Program-made: the position numbers and the translations under genes
The notes under the pieces: model-generated
The model's database searches: none
Told to the model about the DNA's origin: nothing
What the model saw: the letters and a program-made list of their open reading frames with translations, nothing else
NCBI GenBank assembly: GCA_045106765.1
Contig: JBGCFD010000161.1
Coordinates: forward strand, 28,324 to 92,323
Reading direction: 5' to 3'
Length of the DNA stretch: 64,000 nucleotides
DNA from: CAJQQY01 sp045106765
GTDB taxonomy: Bacteria; Bacteroidota; Bacteroidia; Chitinophagales; Saprospiraceae
Shown here: piece by piece, positions 9,093 to 15,273 of the stretch
Layout of the letters: each line of letters starts with the position of its first letter
How positions within the stretch are numbered: the stretch's first letter is position 1

Positions 9093-10145
9093 ATGTTTCT
9101 AAAACAATTCGGAGGAAAAGTAAAAAAAGAAGACGTCGAAAAATATAAACAATCTCCAAATTGGAGAGATGGTTCTTTTCAAAATTTAGAAGAAACTGAT
9201 CTGAATGGAGATCTCTGGAAATTACCCAGCATCATTTATAAACAACTCAAAGGCAAAGAAGGGATGTATCCAAAACAATCTTTGCCAGTCGTTCCTTTTG
9301 ATTTAGAAAAATTTATGGAGCCATCAGAGGAAGCAAAATTTATCTGGTATGGACATTCCGTTTTGTTGATACGAATGAATGGGAAAACACTTTTGATTGA
9401 TCCGATGCTTGGAAATAATACGACGCCAATAGCACCAATGGCGACTAAACGTTTTTCTAAAAACACATTATCGCTCATTGATGATTTTCCAATAATTGAT
9501 TTGGTTTTGTTGACGCATGATCACTATGATCATTTGGATTTAGATAGTATCGAAAAACTAAAACCGAAAGTCAAACAGTTTTATGTAGCACTAGGAGTGA
9601 AGCGACATTTGGTGAGTTGGGGAGTGGATGCGGAAAAAATTATAGAGTTCGATTGGTGGGATAATCACGACTTGGAAGACATCAAGATTACGTTTACGCC
9701 AACTCGACATTTTTCAGGAAGAGGATTGACTGATCGGTTAAAAACACTTTGGGGTGGTTGGGTTTTTAAAACGGACAATGAAAATATTTGGTTTAGTGGA
9801 GATGGAGGTTATGGAAAACACTTTAAAGAAATTGGAAAAAAACTGGCCCCATTTGATTTTGGATTTATGGAATGTGGACAGTACAATGAAGATTGGCGAC
9901 CGATACATTTATTCCCTGACGAAAGTGTGCAAGCTGCGAATGATGCAGGAGCAAAAAAAATAATGCCTGTTCATTGTGCTGGATTTGCGTTGTCTTATGC
10001 ACATGCGTGGAAGGAACCGATTGAAGAATTTGTTGGAGCTGCGGAGGAATTGAATACGTCATTTTTGATTCCAAGGATTGGGGAGATTTTTACGAAGTCA
10101 TCTGTGATGGGAAATAAGTGGTGGGAGGAGGTTGATGGGGAGTAG
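9093..10145 (+). CDS. Metallo-beta-lactamase-fold hydrolase (UlaG/NAPE-PLD-like)
   Basis: A 350-residue soluble protein without a signal peptide. The core has the MBL signature: WYGHSVLLIRMNGKTLLIDPMLG (~residues 85-107) and the metal ligands HDHYDH at about residues 142-147, followed by TPTRHFSGRGL (third His), FSGDGGYGKHF (bridging Asp) and PVHCAGFALSYAHAW (last His). The H-[FW]-S-x-R context and total length fit the lactamase_B_2 group that includes UlaG and N-acyl-phosphatidylethanolamine phospholipase D, which cleave phosphodiester or lactone bonds with two zinc ions. The substrate cannot be assigned; lipid phosphodiesters are one possibility. The start follows a 190-base spacer, so it is probably a single-gene unit. 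Confidence 0.85.
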   Translation: MFLKQFGGKVKKEDVEKYKQSPNWRDGSFQNLEETDLNGDLWKLPSIIYKQLKGKEGMYPKQSLPVVPFDLEKFMEPSEEAKFIWYGHSVLLIRMNGKTLLIDPMLGNNTTPIAPMATKRFSKNTLSLIDDFPIIDLVLLTHDHYDHLDLDSIEKLKPKVKQFYVALGVKRHLVSWGVDAEKIIEFDWWDNHDLEDIKITFTPTRHFSGRGLTDRLKTLWGGWVFKTDNENIWFSGDGGYGKHFKEIGKKLAPFDFGFMECGQYNEDWRPIHLFPDESVQAANDAGAKKIMPVHCAGFALSYAHAWKEPIEEFVGAAEELNTSFLIPRIGEIFTKSSVMGNKWWEEVDGE

Positions 10146-10214
10146 TTTCTTTTGCTATTTTAGAGGGGTGCTGATTTTAAATTATCTTGTGGTAGATAGT
10201 TATGTTATAGGTGC

Positions 10215-10228
10215 GTATATATATATAC
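10215..10228. repeat. TA dinucleotide palindrome
   Basis: GTATATATATATAC, a 14-base self-complementary TA run about 50 bases before the start at 10279. It may be a simple-sequence tract or part of the promoter; no more can be said. Confidence 0.4.
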
Positions 10229-10278
10229 AATTTGGGTGAAATTAAGATGAAAAATGAATATTTAAAATAAAAATTGCT

Positions 10279-10980
10279 ATGGTAAAAAGAGTAAGAGGAG
10301 TACTATTAATTTCAGTATTCCCAATAATAAGTTGTAAAAAAGAATATCCATCTAATAATAAATTTATAAACTATGAGAAAATCTATACGTATGATGATCT
10401 CTTCAAAGAAAAATCAGTAATCAATGTTGAGCAGGATGAAAAAGTTGAATTTCATAATATAGACACAATTCAATCTAAAGAATATTTATATAAAATAGAA
10501 TATTTTTCTGAAGAGGGAGATCAAGAATTAATTTGGGGAGCTATATCAATGCTAGTAAAAATAGGTAAAACAAAATTAGCTGGTGAGTATTTATGGGTAC
10601 CATATGAATTACATGGAGAATGTTGGGCAGAAAATGAAAATGTAAAAATGATTCTAGAACCAAGATTCAAATATATTCATGAACCCGAAAATAGAATAAT
10701 GACCTGGATGTACCTAGGAAGTTCAGTTGGAGGTTCCAACTCTAATAGTAAATTAACTTCAGATTCAAATGGTTCAGATTTAAGTTTAAGTGGAACAATA
10801 CACGTCAACGCTATTCATCTTAATTTAATTAGTAAGGAGGAAGGAATTGAAGTTGTTCCACATAGAAAAGAAAAAAATATTGATACGTTAATATTAGAAA
10901 GTAATTTCCCATTATTGAAAAAAATATTCAAAACTGATAAAGAAATTCAGCGGAAACAAATTAGTATTGTTAAAAAATAA
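10279..10980 (+). CDS. Orphan putative lipoprotein, AT-rich
   Basis: A 233-residue protein starting at ATG 10279 with a short positively charged head (VKRVRG), a hydrophobic core and a lipobox-like ISC at about residue 18 followed by KKEYPSNN, so it is probably a lipoprotein. The body contains no motif I know; a Ser/Asn-rich tract (SSVGGSNSNSKLTSDSNGSD, ~residues 150-170) looks like a flexible linker between two folded parts. Codon choice leans harder to A/T (AAA, ATA, AAT, TTA) than in the flanking hydrolase and redox genes. The stop is followed within 20 bases by a large G/C-richer palindrome. Odd composition and structured flank make recent acquisition plausible. Function unknown. Confidence 0.65.
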   Translation: MVKRVRGVLLISVFPIISCKKEYPSNNKFINYEKIYTYDDLFKEKSVINVEQDEKVEFHNIDTIQSKEYLYKIEYFSEEGDQELIWGAISMLVKIGKTKLAGEYLWVPYELHGECWAENENVKMILEPRFKYIHEPENRIMTWMYLGSSVGGSNSNSKLTSDSNGSDLSLSGTIHVNAIHLNLISKEEGIEVVPHRKEKNIDTLILESNFPLLKKIFKTDKEIQRKQISIVKK

Positions 10981-10988
10981 AACAGTAC

Positions 10989-11060
10989 CCAGCAATGCAT
11001 CAGCCTTCATTGGCAGCAAAAGCTGCCAACGCCGCCGATGCGGGGACGTTAGTGGCAATT
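10989..11060. repeat. G/C-rich palindromic element after the orphan lipoprotein
   Basis: Core hairpin TTGGCAGC (11010-11017), AAAA loop, GCTGCCAA (11022-11029), enclosed by outer arms GCATC (10997-11001) and GATGC (11037-11041) with extra G-C pairs between, then GGGGACGTTAGTGGC. Its base composition is clearly unlike the surrounding DNA. It could be a terminator-like or recombination-type structure. It has no T-run. Confidence 0.6.
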
Positions 11061-11124
11061 ACACAGAAAAAATATAAAGGAGCTAATACCCTCTTATTTG
11101 AAAATCCATATTAAAACACTTTTC

Positions 11125-11190
11125 ATGAACAAAATAAAAATTTTAATAGGAATATTTATAGGCTATCAGCAAAGCATAAAATGTTCATGA
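11125..11190 (+). pseudogene. Possible 5' stub of a lost gene
   Basis: ATG 11125 opens a 21-residue frame (MNKIKILIGIFIGY then QQSIKCS) with the look of a truncated signal peptide; the frame stops at a TGA inside the left arm of the palindrome at 11179-11215. It could be the front end of a gene removed when the palindrome region formed, or chance. Confidence 0.2.
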
Positions 11191-11215
11191 GGGCTCTGTG
11201 CGCTCATGAACATTT
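11179..11215. repeat. 13-bp perfect inverted repeat
   Basis: AAATGTTCATGAG (11179-11191) and CTCATGAACATTT (11203-11215) are exact reverse complements around an 11-base G/C-rich spacer. It lies between the ends of the convergent genes at 10980 and 11247, so it may act as a bidirectional terminator, though it lacks a long T-run. Confidence 0.65.
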
Positions 11216-11246
11216 ATTCAGACCGTCAATAAAATCCATCAATCTT

Positions 11247-11543
11247 CTACCCAATCACCGACATCTCATTAATCGAGAATTCCTCCACCGCTCCATCCGT
11301 CGCTTTCATATATTCCGCCAACTGTTCATTCCCCATATGCTTTTGCCATAGTTCTCGATTTGTCCAATTTTCATAAAACAAAAATAAATTTTCGTTTTCA
11401 TTATCCTGATGAAGATCATAATTAATGCAACCTTCTTCTGCTCTAGTACTATCAATTAGTTTGAGCAATTCTGTTTTTACTAATTCTCTTTTTTCTTCTT
11501 TTGCTAGAATTTTAGCGACAATAGTTAGTTTTTGATTTGGCAT
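11247..11543 (-). CDS. Antibiotic-biosynthesis-monooxygenase (ABM) family protein, YgiN-like
   Basis: A 98-residue protein. ATG 11543 (MPNQKLTIVAKI) is chosen because it gives the normal short ABM length; the 16 extra upstream codons are unlikely. It shows the dimeric ferredoxin-like ABM pattern: a first strand LTIVAKILAK, a helix with VKTELLKLIDSTRAEEGCINY, the strand YDLHQDNENENLFLFYENW and the helix LWQKHMGNEQLAEY. ABM proteins of this type include quinol monooxygenase YgiN and small auto-oxidising or heme-degrading enzymes; no heme-ligand residue is evident here, so quinol or electrophile handling is more likely. It is the last gene of the minus-strand redox cluster, separated from the reductase upstream by a hairpin repeat. 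Confidence 0.85.
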   Translation of the reverse strand: MPNQKLTIVAKILAKEEKRELVKTELLKLIDSTRAEEGCINYDLHQDNENENLFLFYENWTNRELWQKHMGNEQLAEYMKATDGAVEEFSINEMSVIG

Positions 11544-11584
11544 TTTTTTATAAATTATAAGGTGATTAAATTGATTTTGCAATG

Positions 11585-11663
11585 TTACCACATAGGCACA
11601 TAGTAAACATAGATTTTATTTTTTGTATAAAAAAATTATGTGTTCTATATGCCTATGTGGTAA
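11585..11663. repeat. ACCACATAGGC-type inverted repeat
   Basis: Left arm TTACCACATAGGCACATAG (11585-11603) and right arm CTATATGCCTATGTGGTAA (11645-11663) are reverse complements with a single mismatch, around an A/T-rich centre. It separates the ABM gene from the MDR gene. From memory, repeats beginning ACCACATAGG recur between genes of many Bacteroidota; here it probably weakens or ends read-through. Confidence 0.75.
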
Positions 11664-11684
11664 AAAAATATGCAGGGTTAATTG

Positions 11685-12698
11685 CTAAAATTGGATAACC
11701 GTTTTTCCAATAGTTTTTCCAGATTCTTGCATCTTGTGTGCTTCTTTTAAATTTTCCACAGTAAACCCTTCCAAGGTAGTTGTCAAAGTTGTTTGCAAAG
11801 TTCCATCATCCAACAACTTGGAAATATTATTTAAAATTTCATGTTGTCGATCTATATCATCAGTTGCAAACATTGAACGAGTATACATGAATTCCCAAGA
11901 AATGGAAACACTCTTCGTTTTGAATATATTCAAGTTTAAAGGTTCACTACTTGCGGTAATTGATACAATATGACCTTGAGGTTTAATGATATCTGCCATG
12001 GTTTCCCAATAGCCTCCTAAGTCTACAAAATCCAAAATATAATTCACATGAGTATGACCTATTTTTTCTAACTCAGCTTTTAGATCATAGTGATTAACGA
12101 CAAAGTCAGCGCCTAATTTTTTACACCAATTGGAAGTCTCAGGTCGTGATGCTGTGGCGATGACTGTAAGATTTCCAATTTTCTTGGCGAGTTGGATGGC
12201 AATAGAACCAACACCTCCTGCACCTGCCAGTATTAAAACCATTTTTCCTTTGTCTGTTTCAGGGTTCACTTTGATTCTATCGAATAAAGATTCCCACGCA
12301 GTCAATCCAGTTAGTGGCATGGCTGCAGATTCAGCGATGGTTAAGTTTTTAGGTTTGTGTCCTACGATGCGTTCATCGATAAGTTGATACTCCGCATTGC
12401 TTCCGCTTCGAGTAAGGTCTCCCGCATAGAAAACTTCATCGCCAACTTTGAATCTAGAACTTTTATCACCGACGGCTTCGACAATACCGACAGCATCCCA
12501 GCCAATAATTTTTGGTGTATCGAGAGTGGTATCTTTTGCTGCAGTTTGTCTAATTTTAAAGTCGACAGGGTTAACTGAAATAGCTGATATTTTTACTAAA
12601 AGATCATAACCAGTTGGAGTTGGTTTTTCTGTTTCAAACTCAATGAAACTTTTATTTTCTGAAATGGGTAATGATTGTTTAAATCCTATTGCTTTCAT
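11685..12698 (-). CDS. Zinc-free medium-chain dehydrogenase/reductase (quinone-oxidoreductase type)
   Basis: A 337-residue soluble oxidoreductase. The N-terminal GroES-like domain (SAISVNPVDFKIR, GWDAVGIVEAVG, KVGDEVFY) is followed by the Rossmann motif LAGAGGVGSIAIQLAKK (~residues 157-173) for NAD(P)H. The Cys cluster of the structural zinc site is absent, as in the quinone-reductase and TIGR02817-type branch; the term 'zinc-binding alcohol dehydrogenase' often given to this family would be misleading. It probably reduces electrophilic enones or quinones with NADPH. It sits in a run of minus-strand redox genes opposite an HxlR regulator, consistent with detoxification of reactive carbonyls or quinones. 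Its gap to the SDR gene holds another repeat hairpin, so the cluster may be transcribed in segments. Confidence 0.88.
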   Translation of the reverse strand: MKAIGFKQSLPISENKSFIEFETEKPTPTGYDLLVKISAISVNPVDFKIRQTAAKDTTLDTPKIIGWDAVGIVEAVGDKSSRFKVGDEVFYAGDLTRSGSNAEYQLIDERIVGHKPKNLTIAESAAMPLTGLTAWESLFDRIKVNPETDKGKMVLILAGAGGVGSIAIQLAKKIGNLTVIATASRPETSNWCKKLGADFVVNHYDLKAELEKIGHTHVNYILDFVDLGGYWETMADIIKPQGHIVSITASSEPLNLNIFKTKSVSISWEFMYTRSMFATDDIDRQHEILNNISKLLDDGTLQTTLTTTLEGFTVENLKEAHKMQESGKTIGKTVIQF

Positions 12699-12730
12699 TA
12701 TTTTTTAATATTTGTATTTGATAATTTTTC

Positions 12731-12815
12731 AACGGAGAGGTGCAGAGATGCAGAGTCTTTTAATTTTTTTTTCTTTGAAAAAAAACATATTTCTGCGTCT
12801 TCAGATCTCTTCGTT
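12731..12815. repeat. ACGGAGAGG-type imperfect inverted repeat
   Basis: Left arm 12731-12754 (begins AACGGAGAGGTGCAGAGATG) is complementary, with about six mismatches, to the right arm ending in ATCTCTTCGTTT near 12815, around a T-rich centre. It lies between the SDR and MDR genes. The 'ACGGAGAGG...CAGAGA' pattern is a repeat class I recall between genes in this phylum. Confidence 0.6.
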
Positions 12816-12834
12816 TAGAAATGAAATAGTTATT

Positions 12835-13632
12835 TTATTTTTCTAAAAATCCATCTGTTGTTTTGATTAGTTGATTGATAGCCGTCTCTTCATAAGCATC
12901 AGCATGTGCTTCTCCAAAACTTCCTCTGTCATTGTCAAAATATTTTCCTGAATCATTTTTATACTTTTCATCAACTGCCAAATCATATAAAATATTGGCT
13001 CCTTTATCTGCCGAAGACCAAAATTTTCCATAAGCTTCTTTGACCATATTTGTATTGAGCAATGATCCTGGATTTACTGCAATGGTATTTATGTTGGGTA
13101 GTTTTTCCGCTAAATAAAAACTCCACATTGTTAAGGCTAGCTTACTTTGAGCGTAAGATGCTTGTTCAGATAAATTGGACTTCTTAACTAATGCTTCGTA
13201 AGTAACAGGAGCTTGCGCAGCTGAACTTAGATTGATAAGTCGTGGAGCTTTTGCTTGATCGAGTAAAGAAATTAATTCTCTCGTCAATAGGTAAGGTGCT
13301 AAATAATTGACGACCAATCTTAAGTCTATCCCATCTTTATTTGCAGCCACCGAACTTTTAAAAACACCAGCATTATTAATGAGCACATCTAGAGAAGGGA
13401 TTTCATTTTTTACTTCTTGCGCCATTTTTTTGACAGCATCCAAATCTGAAAAATCGGCTACGAATCCTTTTATATTTTCATTGTTGGATGTGGATTTTAT
13501 TTCATTGATTACTTCTGATAATTTTTTCGAATTTCTTCCGTGTAAGAAAACCGTGTGGCCATCCTTAGCTAATTTGATAGCTGTTAATTTTCCGATGCCA
13601 TCGGTACTTCCTGTGATTAAAATGTTTTTCAT
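12835..13632 (-). CDS. Short-chain dehydrogenase/reductase
   Basis: A 265-residue classical SDR. The N-terminal cofactor motif is TGSTDGIGKLTAIKLAKDG (residues ~7-25; T-G-x3-G-x-G), then HGRN that favours NADPH, the structural LINNAGVF motif, the catalytic Ser in INLSSAAQ, and YAQSK as the catalytic Tyr-x3-Lys. The substrate loop is long and gives no substrate clue; retinol-dehydrogenase/WW-domain oxidoreductase-like bacterial SDRs look similar. Its ATG overlaps the stop of the luciferase-like gene by four bases (13629-13632), which points strongly to translational coupling and a shared operon. With the MDR and ABM genes it forms a small redox group next to HxlR. Confidence 0.9.
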   Translation of the reverse strand: MKNILITGSTDGIGKLTAIKLAKDGHTVFLHGRNSKKLSEVINEIKSTSNNENIKGFVADFSDLDAVKKMAQEVKNEIPSLDVLINNAGVFKSSVAANKDGIDLRLVVNYLAPYLLTRELISLLDQAKAPRLINLSSAAQAPVTYEALVKKSNLSEQASYAQSKLALTMWSFYLAEKLPNINTIAVNPGSLLNTNMVKEAYGKFWSSADKGANILYDLAVDEKYKNDSGKYFDNDRGSFGEAHADAYEETAINQLIKTTDGFLEK

Positions 13633-14606
13633 GATATTGTTTTTTCTTTTTCGGTTAAATGAAATTGAGGCAAAACTTTCTTTGCGAGTTCCTCCAAAGT
13701 CTCCTCCATATTCCTTGAATTAAATCTTAAGTTGAGCATGACGTGATTGACTCCGATTTCTTTTAATTGATGTAAATATTCATTCAAATAATTAGTCCCA
13801 ATTCTAAAACCTAAATGAATTGGTTGAGGTGAGAAGTCATCATCTTTTTGTAAATCAATATATAAAGATTGCATAAATGGCTTATCATGTTCTTGGTTTT
13901 TTAAAACCAAATTCCGCCATTGTGAAATGGTATGTTGTTGCTGATATAAATTTCGGGGGTAATACATCCAACCATCCCCATGCGCTGCATTCCATTCGAT
14001 AGATTGTCGACTGCTTCCTGTGATAATCATTGGAATTTTATGAGCAGTAGGTTTTGGAAGTATATCAATATGTCCTTTTAAGTTTCCATAATATTGAGTT
14101 GCTAAAGTTGGAAAACTATTCTGTGCTTCGCGAATATAGGCAAAAGCTTCTCGAAACAATTCTCCTCTTTTTTCATAATCAATTCCCATCGCAGGATACT
14201 CATCAAATCGATCTCCTGACGCGACTCCCAAAATTAATCTTCCTCCAGATAATTGATCAATTGTGGCAACAGACTTTGCTACATGAACAGGATGATGTAA
14301 TGGCAAAGCAATACTTCCTATACCTAAACCGATCTCGGAAGTTTGACCTGACAAATATCCTAAATAAGTGAACGGATCAAATGTCTGGCCTGCATCTCCA
14401 AAGGAAGGTACATTAAAAGGAACATCTCGAATCCACAAAGCTTTGAAACCTAATTGTTCTACCAGTTGTACCTTTTTTAAATGATGGATCATCGATGGAA
14501 CAGGACTCTGTGCATAATTTTCAATGGGAACCACTATTCCTAAACTCAATTGCTTGGGTTTAAAAACACTATTGTAAGCTTTGTTGATTGATTCGAATTT
14601 TTGCAT
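13629..14606 (-). CDS. Luciferase-like (LLM class) flavin-dependent oxidoreductase
   Basis: A 325-residue TIM-barrel protein of the bacterial-luciferase superfamily. Recognisable stretches are LGIVVPIENYAQS at the first strand, GFKALWIRDVPF, DPFTYLGYLSGQTSEIGLGIG, HHPVHVAKSVATIDQLSGGR (the highly conserved LLM segment) and GVASGDRFDEYPAMG, followed by PMIITGSSRQS. Members use reduced FMN or F420; in Bacteroidota FMNH2 is the reasonable expectation. The TIGR03571-type subfamily is often linked to HxlR regulators. It is the first gene of the minus-strand operon, 106 bases from the divergent HxlR gene, and overlaps the SDR gene by four bases. Substrate unknown; oxidation of an electrophilic or xenobiotic compound is inferred from context. 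Confidence 0.88.
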   Translation of the reverse strand: MQKFESINKAYNSVFKPKQLSLGIVVPIENYAQSPVPSMIHHLKKVQLVEQLGFKALWIRDVPFNVPSFGDAGQTFDPFTYLGYLSGQTSEIGLGIGSIALPLHHPVHVAKSVATIDQLSGGRLILGVASGDRFDEYPAMGIDYEKRGELFREAFAYIREAQNSFPTLATQYYGNLKGHIDILPKPTAHKIPMIITGSSRQSIEWNAAHGDGWMYYPRNLYQQQHTISQWRNLVLKNQEHDKPFMQSLYIDLQKDDDFSPQPIHLGFRIGTNYLNEYLHQLKEIGVNHVMLNLRFNSRNMEETLEELAKKVLPQFHLTEKEKTIS

Positions 14607-14615
14607 TATTTTTGT

Positions 14616-14687
14616 ACTATAGTTTTTATAGTTGCAAAAATAAGTATAGTTTTAAACCTAAACAATAACGGTCCAAAAGTATAGTTT
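14616..14687. promoter_or_regulatory. Candidate HxlR operator region
   Basis: The 106-base divergent spacer holds a dyad ACTATA-5 bases-TATAGT (14616-14632) and repeated TATAGTT(T) boxes starting at 14618, 14627, 14645 and 14680; the first three are spaced in multiples of nine. Such clustered boxes between an HxlR gene and its target operon are the usual place for autoregulation. Inferred, not proven. Confidence 0.5.
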
Positions 14688-14712
14688 AATTTTTTTATAA
14701 AAAAGAGAAAAA

Positions 14713-15066
14713 ATGTATAGTATCAAAGGAAAAAAATATCCTTGTTGCACAAGTGTAACGATGGGGGTTATTGGAGGGAAATGGAAGACAGTTATTTTAT
14801 TTCATTTGATCGAAGCACCTTTGCGTTATAATGAGTTAAGGAAAAAAATGGAAGGTGTCACCGAGCGAACTTTAAGTTTGCAATTGAAAAAACTAGAAGA
14901 GGATGGTGTGATTCAAAGAAAAGTTTTCACTAAAAAACCTCCTTTAAAAGTAGAATACTCTTTGACGGATTTTGGAAAAACACTTATTCCGCTTTTGCAT
15001 GCGATTGCGGAATGGGGAGATTATGTAGTGGAGAATTATGGAGAAACTAATATAAAACCAGCATAA
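14713..15066 (+). CDS. HxlR-family winged-helix transcriptional regulator
   Basis: A 117-residue regulator of typical family length. It starts with YPCCTSVTMGVIGGKWKTVIL, the HxlR signature in which one Cys (here a Cys pair at residues ~11-12) precedes the IGGKWK helix and can sense electrophiles or oxidants. The winged helix follows: LRYNELRKKMEGVTERTLSL as the recognition region, then LEEDGVIQRKVF and YSLTDFGKTLIPLL, with a C-terminal dimer helix WGDYVVEN. It is divergent from the LLM-SDR operon across a spacer with repeated TATAGTT boxes, so local regulation of those redox genes is likely. Related regulators (YodB, HypR, QorR) respond to quinones, diamide or aldehydes; the signal here is unknown. 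Confidence 0.92.
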   Translation: MYSIKGKKYPCCTSVTMGVIGGKWKTVILFHLIEAPLRYNELRKKMEGVTERTLSLQLKKLEEDGVIQRKVFTKKPPLKVEYSLTDFGKTLIPLLHAIAEWGDYVVENYGETNIKPA

Positions 15067-15201
15067 AATAAAAAGTTTCCGAAGGAGGTTCAAGACTTAA
15101 TTAAAAAACAATTGATACTTTTTAAAGTACTTGTTCAATCGTAGATATAGATGTTAATTTTAGAAGGCGATGAAAGTATTTTGGGAGATGACAAAAAAAA
15201 T

Positions 15202-15236
15202 AAAAGGTGGTCTGAAATCAGACCACCTTTTTTATT
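15202..15236. terminator. Bidirectional hairpin terminator
   Basis: A perfect 14-bp stem, AAAAGGTGGTCTGA (15202-15215) and TCAGACCACCTTTT (15218-15231), with A and T runs on its two sides. It lies between the convergent HxlR and katG genes and can stop both. Confidence 0.9.
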
Positions 15237-15273
15237 CAAATTTTTGTTTATAACAAAACAAACAAAAATAATT

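Noticed and set aside
10989..11060. Integron attC site
   Set aside because: The GTTAGTG end does not fit GTTRRRY and the opposite core box is missing; no integrase or further cassettes are in the window.
11247..11543. Heme-degrading monooxygenase (IsdG-type)
   Set aside because: Family fold fits, but the Asn/His/Trp set of heme-degrading members is not recognisable; ABM/YgiN-like kept.
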